Shown: in pieces, positions 55,601-61,969 of the stretch | How positions within the stretch are numbered: position 1 is the stretch's first letter | How the letters are laid out: the number at the start of each line of letters is the position of its first letter | From: Pseudoxanthomonas koreensis | GTDB lineage: Bacteria > Pseudomonadota > Gammaproteobacteria > Xanthomonadales > Xanthomonadaceae | DNA length: 64,000 nucleotides | Assembly: GCF_010093225.1 (NCBI RefSeq) | Contig: NZ_PDWM01000004.1 | Span: forward strand, 58,067 to 122,066 | Direction: 5' to 3' | The notes under the pieces: model-generated | What the model saw: only the letters and a program-made list of their open reading frames with translations | The model's database searches: none | Told to the model about the DNA's origin: nothing | Position numbers and translations under genes: made by a program

Positions 55601-58249
55601 GGCGACCGATCCGGCCCAGTCCGCCTTGCGGTCGTCGCCGGCCAGCGCGGTCTCCCATGCGCCGTCGTTGGCATCGGCGCGGCTGGTCAGGGAGGCGCCG
55701 TCGCCGACCCAGGCACGGCTGTTGTTGGTCACGTGGTAGTGGCTGACCGCGCCGCCCAGGGCCAGGTCGTCGGCCTTGCTGCTGGCGCTGACATAGCTGG
55801 TGAACAGTTCCTCGGGATTGCCCACCAGGCTCTTGGCGGCACTGAGCGAATCGAGCAGCGCATCGAAGCTACTGAAGTCGGGCACCGCGCCCTGCAGCCT
55901 GGAGAAATCCATCGGCAGCACGACTTCCGAGCCCACGCCGATATGCTCGGCCTCGACCGTGGCGCCGTCGCCGATCTCGGCCACCGCGTCGTGTTCCAGG
56001 TTGGTGATGGCCACCGCCGCCGACAGCGCGAAGGTGCTGCCCGGGTTGTCGTCGTCCGGCGCCGAACCGTCGATCTCGCTGCCTGCGGTCATGCCGATGC
56101 CGGCGTCGACCACGCCGGCATGGACCACCACGTCGCCGCCGGCGTCGATCGTGGTGCCGTCGGCCAGGTGCGCATCGGCCGAATGCCGGCCGTCGGTGTA
56201 GATCACCGCGGCGCCGAGCTTGAACGGCGCGACCTGTGCGGTCGCATCGTCGCCCTGATCGCCAAGCTGGCCTTTGAGCTTGCCCAGGCCCTGTCCCATC
56301 AGGTCGCGCATGGCCGCCGTGGCATCGGCGTCGCTGGCGAGCTGCTTGACCGTGGCGCTGGTCGACGGCGGCTCGGCGATCGTCGCATTGGTGTAGTTGC
56401 CGTCGACCAGCGAGGCGGCCTGCACCACCACGTCGCCGCCGGTGTCCACGTCGGCGCCGTTGACCGCGTTGGCCGAGACGTCCTGCAGGCTGACCGCTGC
56501 GGCCAGGCCCACCGCACCCTCGCTGTCGGCGTACGCCACCGCCGAGGTCGAGAAGTCGGACTGGTTGAGCGCGCCGACCTGCACGCCGCCCACGTCCAGC
56601 GTGGCGCCTGCGGCGATGGAGGCGTCCGCGGCCGCATCGACGGTGGAAACGGCGACCGTGGTGGCCACCATCGTGCCTTCGGTGGCGAACGAGGTCACCG
56701 ACACGTCCAGGGTGTTCCGGGTGGCCGCTCCGACCGAGAGCGTGCCCCCGGCCTGGATGTCCGCACCGGAGGCGACGGTGGCGGCGGCGGCGGTGTCCAG
56801 GTCGGCATAGAGCGCACCGATGCTGAGTGCGTTCTGCAACTGCGCGCTGCCATGCAGGCCGGTGACCACGGTCTCGATCGCCTGCTCGGTACTCGCGGAC
56901 AGGTCGACATCACCGCGGGCTTCGATGCGGGCGCTGCCGCCGAGCGCGACCGCAGCCGAGGTGTCCGTGGCCAGGTAGCCGATGGTGCCGCCGATGATGC
57001 TGCCAGCCAGCTGCGCCAGGTCGGTCATGGCGCTGCCGGCGATGGTCGCCAGGCCGGCATCCGGATCGTCCCAGGCCGAGTCGGCCACGCTGGTCGCGCT
57101 CAAGGCGATGTCGCCGCCGCGCAGGCGGCCGTCCACCTGCACCCGGCTGTGCGCCTCGGCCAGCCCGGTCTGCACCTTGGCACGCGCGGCCGCGTCGATG
57201 GCGATGTCGCCAGCCTCGTGGGCACCGGTGGCCCCGGCATCGAGCATCGCCCCGCCGGCCACGGCGATGTCGCGGCCAGCCACGACGATGTCGCCCGAAT
57301 CGCCGGTCGAGGCGTCGGCATCGGCCAGCGTGCCGCTGGAACCGACCTGGCGCGAGTCGATGCGCGCGCCGGCCTGGATCTGCACGATGTCGTCGGCCTG
57401 CAGGACGATGTCGCCGCCCTCGGCGTGGACCGTGCCCGAGACCAGCAGGCTGTCCTCGGCCACCAGCAGGATGTTGCCGCCGTCGTTGACCAGGCGCGTG
57501 CCGGTGCCGGCGCCGGTGTTGACCGCTACTTCGCTGTCCAGGCGGTCGGCGCCGCTGCCGCCGGCGACCCAGATCGTGCCCGAGGCGTCGATCGCCCGGG
57601 CCTGGATGCGCACGTCGTCGCGGGCATTGATCCGGCCGAGGACGGAAACCCCGGCCGGGGACAGCGGCACCTCGCCGCGCAGCAGCGCCGCGACCGCGTT
57701 GTCGCCGGTGCTGCCGGCGTCGAGCAGCCGGTTCATGAAGCCGGTGGTCGGCGTGGCGATGGCGAGCGAGCCCACGTTGAGCACGCCGCTGGCGCCGACC
57801 ACCACGCCGTGGGTATCGGCGAAGAACACGCGGCCGCCGATTTGGCCGTCCTTGTAGCTGTTGAGCACGCCGTTGATCAGTGCCTGGCTGTCCCACACCA
57901 GGTTGATCAGGTTGTCCGCGCCGTCCGGGACCATCAGGTCGACGGTATCGCCCTGGGCCAGGCTGAAGTCGCCGAACGAGTTGAAGGCGTTGCGGTTGCG
58001 GATGCGGCTGGCGTCGCTGTCCACCTGGTAGCGGTTGCCGTCGCCCGGATTGGTGATGACCGTGCCCAGGTCGCGGCCCGGGTCCGAAGGCGTGGTGATG
58101 GTGCTGTTGCCGGCGCTGGCGATGCCGGGGACGGCCAACCCCAGGACCGAGCCGATGGCCATCGCCAGGGTCCCTGGCCGCACATCGCTGCGGACGGCGG
58201 CGGGGACGCGCGCGGGGCGCAGCGAGGAATTCGGACGGATCGACGGCAT
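40691..58249 (-). CDS. Giant two-partner-secretion adhesin (TpsA, LktA/FHA-like)
   Basis: This uninterrupted gene encodes 5,852 residues, a predicted surface-exposed filamentous adhesin secreted through the adjacent TpsB. I start at Met 58249, with GGAG 8-11 nt upstream. A long twin-part signal region follows (residues ~1-47, R-rich n-region, then LAMAIGSVLGLAVPGIASA). A TPS secretion domain (~48-300) contains FNSFGDFSLAQGDTVDL and VFFADTHGVVVGASGVLNVGSLAIAT. Residues ~400-3200 are degenerate beta-helix repeats of ~60-65 residues (GAAV.VNVI...T.A.V..). Residues ~3375-3975 are aromatic-rich and hold the only six Cys I found. Residues ~4940-5375 form the 170-residue tandem repeat. The leukotoxin-LktA-type adhesin family is the best guess. 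Antisense open frames are GC artefacts. Confidence 0.92.
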   Translation of the reverse strand: MPSIRPNSSLRPARVPAAVRSDVRPGTLAMAIGSVLGLAVPGIASAGNSTITTPSDPGRDLGTVITNPGDGNRYQVDSDASRIRNRNAFNSFGDFSLAQGDTVDLMVPDGADNLINLVWDSQALINGVLNSYKDGQIGGRVFFADTHGVVVGASGVLNVGSLAIATPTTGFMNRLLDAGSTGDNAVAALLRGEVPLSPAGVSVLGRINARDDVRIQARAIDASGTIWVAGGSGADRLDSEVAVNTGAGTGTRLVNDGGNILLVAEDSLLVSGTVHAEGGDIVLQADDIVQIQAGARIDSRQVGSSGTLADADASTGDSGDIVVAGRDIAVAGGAMLDAGATGAHEAGDIAIDAAARAKVQTGLAEAHSRVQVDGRLRGGDIALSATSVADSAWDDPDAGLATIAGSAMTDLAQLAGSIIGGTIGYLATDTSAAVALGGSARIEARGDVDLSASTEQAIETVVTGLHGSAQLQNALSIGALYADLDTAAAATVASGADIQAGGTLSVGAATRNTLDVSVTSFATEGTMVATTVAVSTVDAAADASIAAGATLDVGGVQVGALNQSDFSTSAVAYADSEGAVGLAAAVSLQDVSANAVNGADVDTGGDVVVQAASLVDGNYTNATIAEPPSTSATVKQLASDADATAAMRDLMGQGLGKLKGQLGDQGDDATAQVAPFKLGAAVIYTDGRHSADAHLADGTTIDAGGDVVVHAGVVDAGIGMTAGSEIDGSAPDDDNPGSTFALSAAVAITNLEHDAVAEIGDGATVEAEHIGVGSEVVLPMDFSRLQGAVPDFSSFDALLDSLSAAKSLVGNPEELFTSYVSASSKADDLALGGAVSHYHVTNNSRAWVGDGASLTSRADANDGAWETALAGDDRKADWAGSVAVAALTDSRSMHSVGDLALKLERVGAGKDGAAIGGSFNNVVYDTTTVAGIAAGVEVTTDADVVVDAQTRDHVVSLALMGGGGSSIGVDGTMALLDLSSTTLASVSRDATIEAQRLDVDALQDLFTWSVSGALAMSNSLSVGLGVAVHNLDTDTRAYVGDNATDAPDAADGTVAIGDTAGSGAIRVDDLSVQAESKGMSGAVAVAGAVAKSSNPPPADAKPGFVKKLKDSAQSKVDSLRGAAADKFAQLPLLDKVADKVRGEQGAGGGDEKPAEPKFGISVSGSSSVNLVKQGTRAYLDGAQVGGRTPADGVSVGVESVNDTVLASASGSAAITLAKADSSKFSAAIGGAVSYSMVDNDTEAYLSAADLQHANDVAVHALSGGEQTNVALGVSVNKSTDQSTAASVVGSFSIGRSSNDTRAWLAGSTLDGDNGLDVSAYGRTYVNVGAGSLYFGGRAGIGGAFTHAEIADHTEAGIDGGSVSGYDEVKLRALDAARIVAGAAMGGGGSDSNGLAGAVIYNNVDNVTRASIGGGAVVDVDGDLLAQASSTSAVQVFEDRLHAVGTTPGEGVDYRGDALQLDVDGVHYDDPGSSIIAVAGLFQAGKNNVGLSFVGSEVNNSHVVEVADATLDVGGTAGLAAADSTTILGFSIGGGVATSKFAGMGNATANMIGNNTRVLIGADGVDTDISAGAIDASARNASFIGSGAGNVAIGSKAAVGAAVTYNDIGNETGVEATNASLTSSGAVDVAATNDAQIVSAAIAGTAGNSVAISGSFAWSETGNHTLASVGDSRVDASSLSVGAASGSDIFTLSGSVAASNTAAIGAAINIALVEDRTEAELADTRLDIDGGIEVAATGTGTARSLAVAGTVSGNVSVAGASSNSIVDNTIAARASGLSGMAAGSGVRAGSLSVRAENTGEADSLAGAVSGGSSAAVGGALSVNLIGGETSAELSDSVLAVTDEVVVEAVSRATINTLAGTGAASGNVGIAGAATTNVITSTTGARLVDVGLDTTTTTDTLVSAVDSSQVNSLAGSLGFASNVGVGAAVAVNVISNQVSAEVLGGDKNRRYHGRNVEVRAESNGDGAIGDANINTIAAGIGGGGTVGGAASVAVNVIDGSVTAKIADGADVVAEHNVGVTAAREQGINGFAGRLGVGGTAGIGLGTTVNVMDGTTEALVQGADTRVSALGKAAGDRLAVDAGDLADPDAADVSQVQALEDYVAPDLSGSRLEVTGLAVNASSRQHVTSIGASGAVSFNPIGSAAVAAMAGVSVVGGETRALIEDASINQHGGFTAGAGQQVDVRASSHSVGTRFIAGIAGGGGFSGAGALATHVFDASTEAGIDGATLSAEGAVNVHANASQNSLAVAAGLAAGLAGGAGTGVGNVFQASTEAYLRGGDLDAGALAIDAANRNAASLVGGAVAAGAGAIAGTFLVNVSETSTRASLGEAGVDTGVDTDAGVAVRAHTDTGFQGIAVSGAGGGGLAIAGMAQVNVIGNTTEAQLVRADVDAGGDVDVDAQEDLALRAYSGALAIGQGHGVGAGANVSVLGSKVRSAVVDSDVDAGGDVAVTAGADRDVEMLTLTAGVGSSTGIGGAAGLLLSGVGSIGDSGGELGTTFSKLAELGSGDKFDATIVGGSLDQNRLDKLESDSDYDLTGAMDGREDRVIAVVSDSTVAADSVSVIAGNVLATSNLAGGAGVGGVGVGGAFAFTGLYGSPTAAIERTAADKTSRIEAGDVTVRAENRDGNGAAARLEAYAGGAGIVGIGAAVAVARVEQEVAASAAGELDGAGGSLKIEAVDSGSIDVDAIGAAAGAAAVGIVVADARRDSEVSAALAGSADVSGFNGVLVDAAGTGGVSVYGLGAAGGLLAAGTGVGVTAKDETPVTASVGNGASVNTGASGLAVQASVRPDVSAEGLGAAVAGYAAVGAVIVEAASDNRVPAQLGDDVALDGAGGLRVSARLDHAAGGRNVRAKSTAGTGGVFFSANAATAKAGTTSRVVAQTGTDLRLGDGDVTVEATNLTRQEAEALGVSVGGIAAGAVVVDAVSDTTTRASLGDGARHSDPDGMVGRVAVTATGVDDNAARGVAGSGGLIAGNATSVDTDSRATVEATTGDGVELVADDIRVAADHEARYAAQSDSTNAAVVGGSGSHAANRAHADVHAGIGSDSALVSGNGIDVEATNRFSSALDPGDDAVRGAAGGVISGSAASIETRLGGTARADVGDRTSLVSGLDASLAMPGNISVVAATLANTQDNASLSTGGAIDVAAVKAAASADFSNTVVVGTDAWLNSLGYINLGPYTRATINSQALVNTWGLAAVGVASSDVDVDNTQSVTVGTGALLESLRNTYVTAGRDAVGLHDTAISVGSVAEGYVRGLIAIPDASADGTIESYADTVIGAGSQVLSASNVTAGAYTGALAFGVSGVGHGYQLGFIPVTQRDSESDSTTRGNVVLDGDLLAGRYNRLSITIDASGNYSQAEGLPVQASRVSGFRPRDFLANLCQSDAGSDGCKALTALQGSVAAGPVNAWQLGPMYAAGGDVFLHGDSVSGSGSATAQGAPTISVVNNSNYYLLLDEVEVPDYSGGNVRFTGVAGSAGGVAITEEPDDATPSVFIHNAWQGSDGPAIFAMEDIRNIGGLVHLRNDQGSLGQFGTVYAQQQIVEAPNGIVTFSNINADWFSGSNPQSDWRNLMLRPANPDDAAAYITSVVYGGQSLLYRGGPDNRYAGSSIVVYGYCAPHTSYNGCGNGPYGGTGFYQTTMPVVPGRTLSKVINSYDDNLAVANNAGSSSFTGQQIYVRARYIDVNSTIDAGAGTDWSLKVLDDTGLSAWLAGKDAGPAGRYEIPPQYVTTIGADSRLIKAWYDSGEQRIVVDNVNASGGGYVYLDGRIVSTTPHGKIKVSSGFGQVRIDSGIDREVQLQDINVGNGAVGVIEVVDREKGSPTSPYVTWYVSRQGQDAVAYDNRNGATAYDDANAYRIDDASVYNPTSGMRYRWSETAYIKRNYRASGWYWVDAWGNVLDDGQQWATSNAGFYRGAAGGPVFSQTVTGGFTDWTTQGVSYGACDDGKCNFGFPTPPNGGNWNPDRGDDGEYETWWQYQYMLAGYVRLDANVKADNAIAIDFSGADSGLVDVDARGDLLLGGRIWNPGGLTQLTTTATAAGGPGDIVRAGETAMITTQRLEMDAAGGIGIGGLGDMLATLTPGGSLVASASATGVALDVWSDAAVNIVSGDATGGYGDVSLVANGNISGLAGYAADIEGRDIDLESRYGAIGSLADPLQLRAHEITRSDNSIDGGVVSANALNDIALSDQSGDFWLAGAHSEAGDVRLESTSGALLDATLRTSTDGLTEEQIRRIRQNLQLDGSGVADSVAVFEGQVKARYEEYWRLLGLGTVSGGAFVADAGAIALFRGLAEAAAGTTGLDDAQVGAYIAGRYQALVDYFDGVYGGGWQSLAEFAGYDAGFAYQVQAGSQQYADLSRNSVWTDEQLRYAINANALEPSGGTVGAASPTVSGRNITLLADTGIGRLASDLDLEYVRLVAGDLDSEEALALALANTPGDVQMVGPDGEVLPRDQLLALDDDDIRNGAIAYVRVKRTSPLFIEASGRVDGAAGTNAYVQASGDLRVGQLVAGGDARLAASGNLVDADPGNGAAVAAGGDLVLAAGSGSIGTPGTDSVAEAPLEVSIGGRLLSATAGQHVLVREIGGDFVFDSVFANGRVLLDARDGSLLAHGDGVAVDGQRVEFLARDDIGQQGSGTGLGGPLKVHVAGSGLLDGQAGGRIWTSSPGSLGVGRLQAGADLDLAVESGDLHAADLESTGGSVRTSADGDTWAGQGRAADLARLATTGDLEVVDLAAAHAELLAGGDATLTDATVDGVLSVDADGVLRILPAGRIDAGTVVVDAAALAMGSGSVIAAQQRIDVATTGDMDLGQMQVAGTTAGSGVRLAAGGHIAGNGDDVVHIAGGALAAADLDAGTGIGSQAQPLRVSIGLLDGHSAAGDIHLHLPDGGRIGQLLAGAGNVSIDADDALSFARIEAARALAITGTDVSGDQLKSGKEGLDVEATGSIAVVEAASEGDARLASGTSIGVDTLTVAGVLSATAGTDLALDAASVGGNAALQSGAATMLGDAQVQGDLHADAGTDLVATTLEVGGDATLRSDAATRLGTATIGGALSAWAGGAFEAGDLAVGGLSGIEGRTLRIDQGRLGGDANLVSVESTQLGAVSVQGDLDADAGTDLAAHELSVGGDARLASGASTGIDTLTVVGDLSATAGTDLALDAASVGGNVALQSGAATTLGSVQVQGGLEADAGTDLAATTLEVGGDATLRSDAATRLGTATIDGALSAWSGGAFEAGDLAVGGLTGIEGRTLRIDQGRLGSDASLVSVESTQLGVVAVLGNLEVHAGAALAAHELSGGGDAVLVSGASTDIDILTVAGDLSATAGTGLVLDASEVGGNAALQSGAAATLGSMRVLGDFDAEAGTDLAATTLEVDGQATLLAGSDILLGDAATGGILDMRAHRDIVFAQLQGGADIFGTSETRDIIGGSAQAAGRIVFRAPGVIRFDGLRAGTGIELLADLDVTGGSLAAGGDVDVEAGRDIAIDAIEAGRDIRLVVGRTLRLGTLEAGRDLTARAGRDIDFGSLDVVRDLSLASGGDIDGDHLRTGNDAVLEAAGSVTLGEADVGGDLQLAAGGDAGIGRYAVGATTRIDVGGDIGIGQGEGGGTQSLTAGGGIGFDRIAGHASVTMEASGGAIEGAELEAPDAYLSARDRIGLDMARIDSRLNLAAADVQARVEQGEAGTGPLAMVLTGYRDGVARRIVVSVDARDAWIIDRLASLQAELDTTVTDVTITDGWIEESMQLTTPRTRTWMNNRGTTLRPVDVQLTQPEFGFTMRQLAQHTFTDAYAVRYGEGYWVQAPNHLAPHAWTDVDYYAESALRFTFRSLEDHSWDEETGALQAFVAGQNAKEDEDPVGVPAQGAVNVGISQ
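42130..43430 (-). repeat. 510-bp (170-residue) tandem higher-order repeat inside the adhesin gene
   Basis: The marker sequence AGCGTGTCGA or its variant recurs at 42351, 42861 and 43371, an exact 510-bp period. One unit is built from sub-repeats of 38, 38, 56 and 38 residues of the GDLxAxAGTDLxxxxxxVGG type, so 170 in all. About 2.5 units are present and the third decays toward 42130. The reading frame is kept throughout. Confidence 0.9.
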
Positions 58250-58319
58250 GTCGGTGCTCCAGGGCCAAAACAGGATGAGCGGATGCGCGGACGCACCCGT
58301 TTCGGAAGGTTGCGGCGGA

Positions 58320-59069
58320 TCAGTGACTGGCGGCGCGCGGTTGCGCCCGTGCATCCATGCGCCGCGACAGGCGCTCGATGTTGACCAGCGACATCAGGTG
58401 CACGTGGATCCAGCCCAGGTCGCCGGACCGCAGCAGTTCCAGCAGGGGTTTGCCCTTGAGCGCGCGCAGCCGGGTTTCGTCGACCACCGACAGGCCGTCC
58501 AGGTTGAACGCCTCGCCTGCCGCCGGCTGCACCCGGATCCGCCGCGGTTGCAGCAGGTCCAGCTGGTGCAGGCGGCGGGTGAAGGCGCGGGTGCGCTGCA
58601 GGTGCCCCTGGTATTCCCCGAGGAAGCGCAGCGCGTTGCCCAGCAATGGGCTGTCCCCGCCGTCGGCGGTGAACAGCGGATCGCCCCGCTCCTCGCCCAG
58701 GCCTGGATACCCTGCATCCAGGCAGACCGTGAAGCCGTCGGCGGCCTCGGGCTTCTCCGCCAGCACGAACGGATAACGGCGCAGGAAGGCCGGGACGTAG
58801 CCGTCCTCAAGCCAGCGGCCGTCGGCGTCCACGCTGAGGTTCTCGCCGCCGCGCAGGCCCAGCAGCGCCGCGGGCAGCACATCCTCACCGCTGCCGGCGA
58901 ATACGATCGGGTACTCGCAGGCGGCACGGGCGAACTCGGCGGCCGCCAGCGGCACCGAGTTGATCCCGGCGGCGAAGCCGAAATCCCCCGGCGTGGCCTG
59001 CAGGCGCAGGTTCCGGTGCTGGCGGCGGTCGAGCGGCACCGGCCGGTCGTAGATCAGCAACTGCTTCAT
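58320..59069 (-). CDS. SapC-family protein
   Basis: This ~249-residue cytoplasmic-looking protein matches the SapC family, named after a Campylobacter S-layer locus but of unproven biochemical role. The N-terminus MKQLLIYDRPVPLDRRQHRNLRLQ and the core GFAAGINSVPLAAAEFARAACEYPIVF are family-typical. So are LRRYPFVLAEKPE and the end LLELLRSGDLGWIHVHLMSLVNIERLSRRM. No signal peptide or transmembrane segment is seen. Start 59069 has GGGGGA 6 nt upstream. It is 70 nt upstream of the giant adhesin gene in the same direction and therefore probably opens the adhesin operon. In other Xanthomonads sapC-like genes neighbour TonB receptors, so this location is unusual. Confidence 0.88.
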   Translation of the reverse strand: MKQLLIYDRPVPLDRRQHRNLRLQATPGDFGFAAGINSVPLAAAEFARAACEYPIVFAGSGEDVLPAALLGLRGGENLSVDADGRWLEDGYVPAFLRRYPFVLAEKPEAADGFTVCLDAGYPGLGEERGDPLFTADGGDSPLLGNALRFLGEYQGHLQRTRAFTRRLHQLDLLQPRRIRVQPAAGEAFNLDGLSVVDETRLRALKGKPLLELLRSGDLGWIHVHLMSLVNIERLSRRMDARAQPRAASH

Positions 59070-59176
59070 GGCATCCCCCTTGTCGGCCCCCGGCCCCCAC
59101 GCAGGGGGCACCCAACAACACCTACCGTGAAATGCGCCGCGGACCTATCACCCGTTTCCCGGACCCGCGACCTGGC

Positions 59177-61942
59177 TCAACCCTGCTTGAGCCCGATCTC
59201 CAGCCGGTCCAGCCGGCGCGGCAGTTCCGACCCCGGCACCAGCTGGGCGCGCAGTACCGGCGCGGCCTGCTCGAACTGTTCGCGGGCCTGCTCGGTGCGG
59301 CCGGCCTGCAGCAGCGACTCGGCCAGCGGCACGCGGTGGCGCGCGGTGGAAATCGTGTCCGCGCCGTACTGGGCTTCGGCCATGGCCACCGCCTCGGCCC
59401 AGGCCGCCGCCGCCTCGCCTGCGCGCCCTTCGCGCTGGAGCAGGTCGGCCACCAGTACCTGGAGGCGGAACGCCAGCACTGGCGGCTTGCCGGCGACCAG
59501 CGGCCGCAGCGCCTCCAGCGTGGCCCGGGCGGCGGCGTGGCGGCCGCTGCGGATCTGCCATTCGGCCCAGCCCAGGCGCGTGATCAGCAGGTCGCGGGCA
59601 TCCGCGGCCAGCCGCGACGACCAGACTTCCAGCGCGTGCGCGAGCAGCGGCTCGGCCTCCGCGACCTGGCCGCCGCGCATCAGCGCGCGCGCCAGGTTGG
59701 TCCCCGCGCGCAGCGTGGCGGGGTTGTCCGGGCCCAGCGCGTCCTTGCGGAACGCATATGAGCGCCGGTACATCTGCAGCGCGCGTTCGGCGTCGCCGCG
59801 CGACTCCTCCAGGCTGGCGAAGTTGTTCAGCGTGACCATGTAGTCGACGCTGTCCTCGCCCAGCACGCGCGCCTCGATCTCCAGCGCATGGGTGTAGTAC
59901 GCCGCCGCCAGCGTGTAGTCGCCCAGGTCCTGGTTGATGCTGGCCAGCTCGTTGTAGACAGTGGACGTGTTGTCGCTGTCGTCGCCGAACAGGGACAGCG
60001 CCAGCGCCAGGTTCTGCTTCTGCAGCGCCTCGGCCTCGCGCAGACGCCCCTGCTCGGTGACGGTCATCGCCAGCACGTGGCGGGTCGACCAGGCATCGAA
60101 CGAGTCCTCGCCGTTCAGTTCGATCTTCATCGCCAGCGCGTCGCGCAGGACCCGTTCCGAACGGGCCAGGTCGCCCCACTTCCGGTACAGCAGTCCGATG
60201 TTGTGGTCGACCACAGCGCGATGGCGCTGTGCGTTGGGCAGCGTGGCGCGCAGGTCGCGGGAACGCTCGAAGGCCTGCAGCGATTCCGGGAACCGCTCCT
60301 GCTCCATCAGCGCCAGGCCCAGCGAGTTCAGGGCGCGGGCGCGGAGGCTCTGGACTTCCACGCCGCCGTCGCCGACGCGCCGGTCGAGCACCTCCAGCGC
60401 CTGGCCCGCGACCTGTTCGGCCTCCACGCCACGCCGGCCGTTGGCCAGCAGCACCGACAGCTCGTTCAAGGCGTCGACCGCTTCCAGCGGCAGGGCCACG
60501 TCCGCGGCCAGCAACGAGGCCGAAGCCTCGCGCAGGAGCTCCTCGCCACGCCGGCTCTGGCCGATGTTCTTGTAGGCCTGGCCGATCACGTGCTGCACGC
60601 GCGCACGGATGGCGGGCGAATCGGCCAGCTCCCGCTCGATCCGCGCCGCGCCCGCATCGAGCACCTCGCGCGCCGAAGCCTCGCTGTCGCCCTTGCCGAG
60701 CTTGCGCGGATCGGCCGCTTCGAACGAAGCCAGCAGGAACCGCCCGACCTGGTCGGCCACCTGCGCCTCCTGCTGCGCCTGCGCGCGTTCCTGGCCCAGC
60801 CGCCAGACGAAGCCGCCGCTGAGCGCAAGCACCAGCACCGCCGCGCCAGCTTCGCGCCAGTGCCGGCGCAGGCCGCGGCCGAAGCGGTACAGCCGCGAGC
60901 CGCGGCGCGCGGCCACCGCACGGTGGTCCAGGTAGCGCTGCACGTCGTCGGCCAGGGCCTCGATCGAGGCATAGCGACCGTCGGCGTCCAGCGCGCAGGC
61001 CTTGCCGGCGATCGCATCCAGGTCGCCCGCCAGGCGACGGCGCCACGGGCAGTCGGATCCGGCCCACTGGCTCGGCGCGGCCACCGGCCGGATCCGATCG
61101 TCGGCGCTGCGTTCCACCCGCCGGCCGGCGGCCAGTTCGACCAGCATGACGCCCAGGCTGAACACGTCGCTGCGGGTGCTGACCGGTTCCCCGGCCAGCA
61201 TCTCCGGGGCCGCATAGGCGGGCGTGCAGAACGGGGTGCGCTCGCCCTCGGCGCCGTCCAGCAGGCGGGCGATGCCGAAGTCCAGCAGCACCGGCTCGCC
61301 GTCCTCGCGCACCAGCACGTTGCCGGGCTTGAGGTCGCAATGCACCACCAGGTGCGCGTGCGCAGCCTGCACCGCGCGGCACACGCGCACAAACAGCGCC
61401 AGCCGCTGGCGCAGGTCCAGGCCGTGTCTCCGGCAGTACTCGTCCAGCGGCACCCCGTCCACGAACTCCATCACCAGGTACGGCATGCCGCCGGCGGTGG
61501 TGCCGCCGTCGTAGAGGCGGGCGATGTTCGGATGTTGCAGGCCGGCGAGGATGCGGCGCTCCTCGGCCAGGCGCGCGGCGGTACGCGGATCGGACACCCC
61601 GCGCAGCAGCTTCACCGCCACCTTCTGCGCGTACATCTCGTCGGCGCGTTCGGCGACGAACACCACGCCCATGCCGCCGGACGCGAGCCGCTCGACCAGC
61701 CGCCACGGCCCGAGGGTGTCGCCCGGCTCCAGTTCAGGCGCTGCCAGCCGGGCGAGCAGGCCATCCACCGGCGCGCGGGCGCGCTCCAGCGAGCGGGTCT
61801 GGGAGCGCAGCAGCTCCAGGGTCTCGCGCCGCAGCTCCGGGTCGGCGGTCAGGCGCTCGAGCTCGGCCTGCCAGGCATCGGGCGGAAACTCGCACACCGC
61901 ATCGAACAGGTCGCGCAACTGTTGCCAGTGATCGTGTTCCAT
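59177..61942 (-). CDS. Transmembrane Hanks-type Ser/Thr kinase with TPR-like C-terminus
   Basis: The 921-residue protein has a short helical N-part, a Ser/Thr kinase domain (~75-345), one transmembrane helix (~362-380, AGAAVLVLALSGGFVW) and a long TPR-like sensor region in the presumed periplasm (~390-921, repeated A..L...A.....R). Kinase motifs are LASGGMGVVFVAE, Lys111 in VAVKLL, HCDLKPGN (His201-Cys202-Asp203), DFG at 221 and APE. The HCD instead of HRD makes it a non-RD kinase. The gene starts 27 nt after the ECF sigma factor gene with a strong GGGGGAGC ribosome-binding site, so they are one transcript. Pairing of such kinases with ECF sigma factors is known in Xanthomonas and Vibrio; phosphorylation of the sigma factor is the expected mechanism. 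Confidence 0.92.
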   Translation of the reverse strand: MEHDHWQQLRDLFDAVCEFPPDAWQAELERLTADPELRRETLELLRSQTRSLERARAPVDGLLARLAAPELEPGDTLGPWRLVERLASGGMGVVFVAERADEMYAQKVAVKLLRGVSDPRTAARLAEERRILAGLQHPNIARLYDGGTTAGGMPYLVMEFVDGVPLDEYCRRHGLDLRQRLALFVRVCRAVQAAHAHLVVHCDLKPGNVLVREDGEPVLLDFGIARLLDGAEGERTPFCTPAYAAPEMLAGEPVSTRSDVFSLGVMLVELAAGRRVERSADDRIRPVAAPSQWAGSDCPWRRRLAGDLDAIAGKACALDADGRYASIEALADDVQRYLDHRAVAARRGSRLYRFGRGLRRHWREAGAAVLVLALSGGFVWRLGQERAQAQQEAQVADQVGRFLLASFEAADPRKLGKGDSEASAREVLDAGAARIERELADSPAIRARVQHVIGQAYKNIGQSRRGEELLREASASLLAADVALPLEAVDALNELSVLLANGRRGVEAEQVAGQALEVLDRRVGDGGVEVQSLRARALNSLGLALMEQERFPESLQAFERSRDLRATLPNAQRHRAVVDHNIGLLYRKWGDLARSERVLRDALAMKIELNGEDSFDAWSTRHVLAMTVTEQGRLREAEALQKQNLALALSLFGDDSDNTSTVYNELASINQDLGDYTLAAAYYTHALEIEARVLGEDSVDYMVTLNNFASLEESRGDAERALQMYRRSYAFRKDALGPDNPATLRAGTNLARALMRGGQVAEAEPLLAHALEVWSSRLAADARDLLITRLGWAEWQIRSGRHAAARATLEALRPLVAGKPPVLAFRLQVLVADLLQREGRAGEAAAAWAEAVAMAEAQYGADTISTARHRVPLAESLLQAGRTEQAREQFEQAAPVLRAQLVPGSELPRRLDRLEIGLKQG

Positions 61943-61969
61943 GCGCTCCCCCTGCGCTGCGGCCGTTCT

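Noticed and set aside
40691..58249. RGD tripeptides in the adhesin (about four)
   Set aside because: In 5,852 residues rich in R, G and D this number is close to chance and they are not in a shared context, so integrin binding is not claimed.
53261..58384. A 1,707-codon open frame antisense to the adhesin 5' half
   Set aside because: Same artefact: low-complexity Val/Ala/Gly/Arg/His composition, no start context, and overlaps the adhesin signal peptide region.
59093..59109. Hairpin GCCCCC-acgca-GGGGGC upstream of sapC as a terminator
   Set aside because: No U-run follows on the minus strand. It may be a leader structure but cannot be called a terminator between the kinase and sapC.
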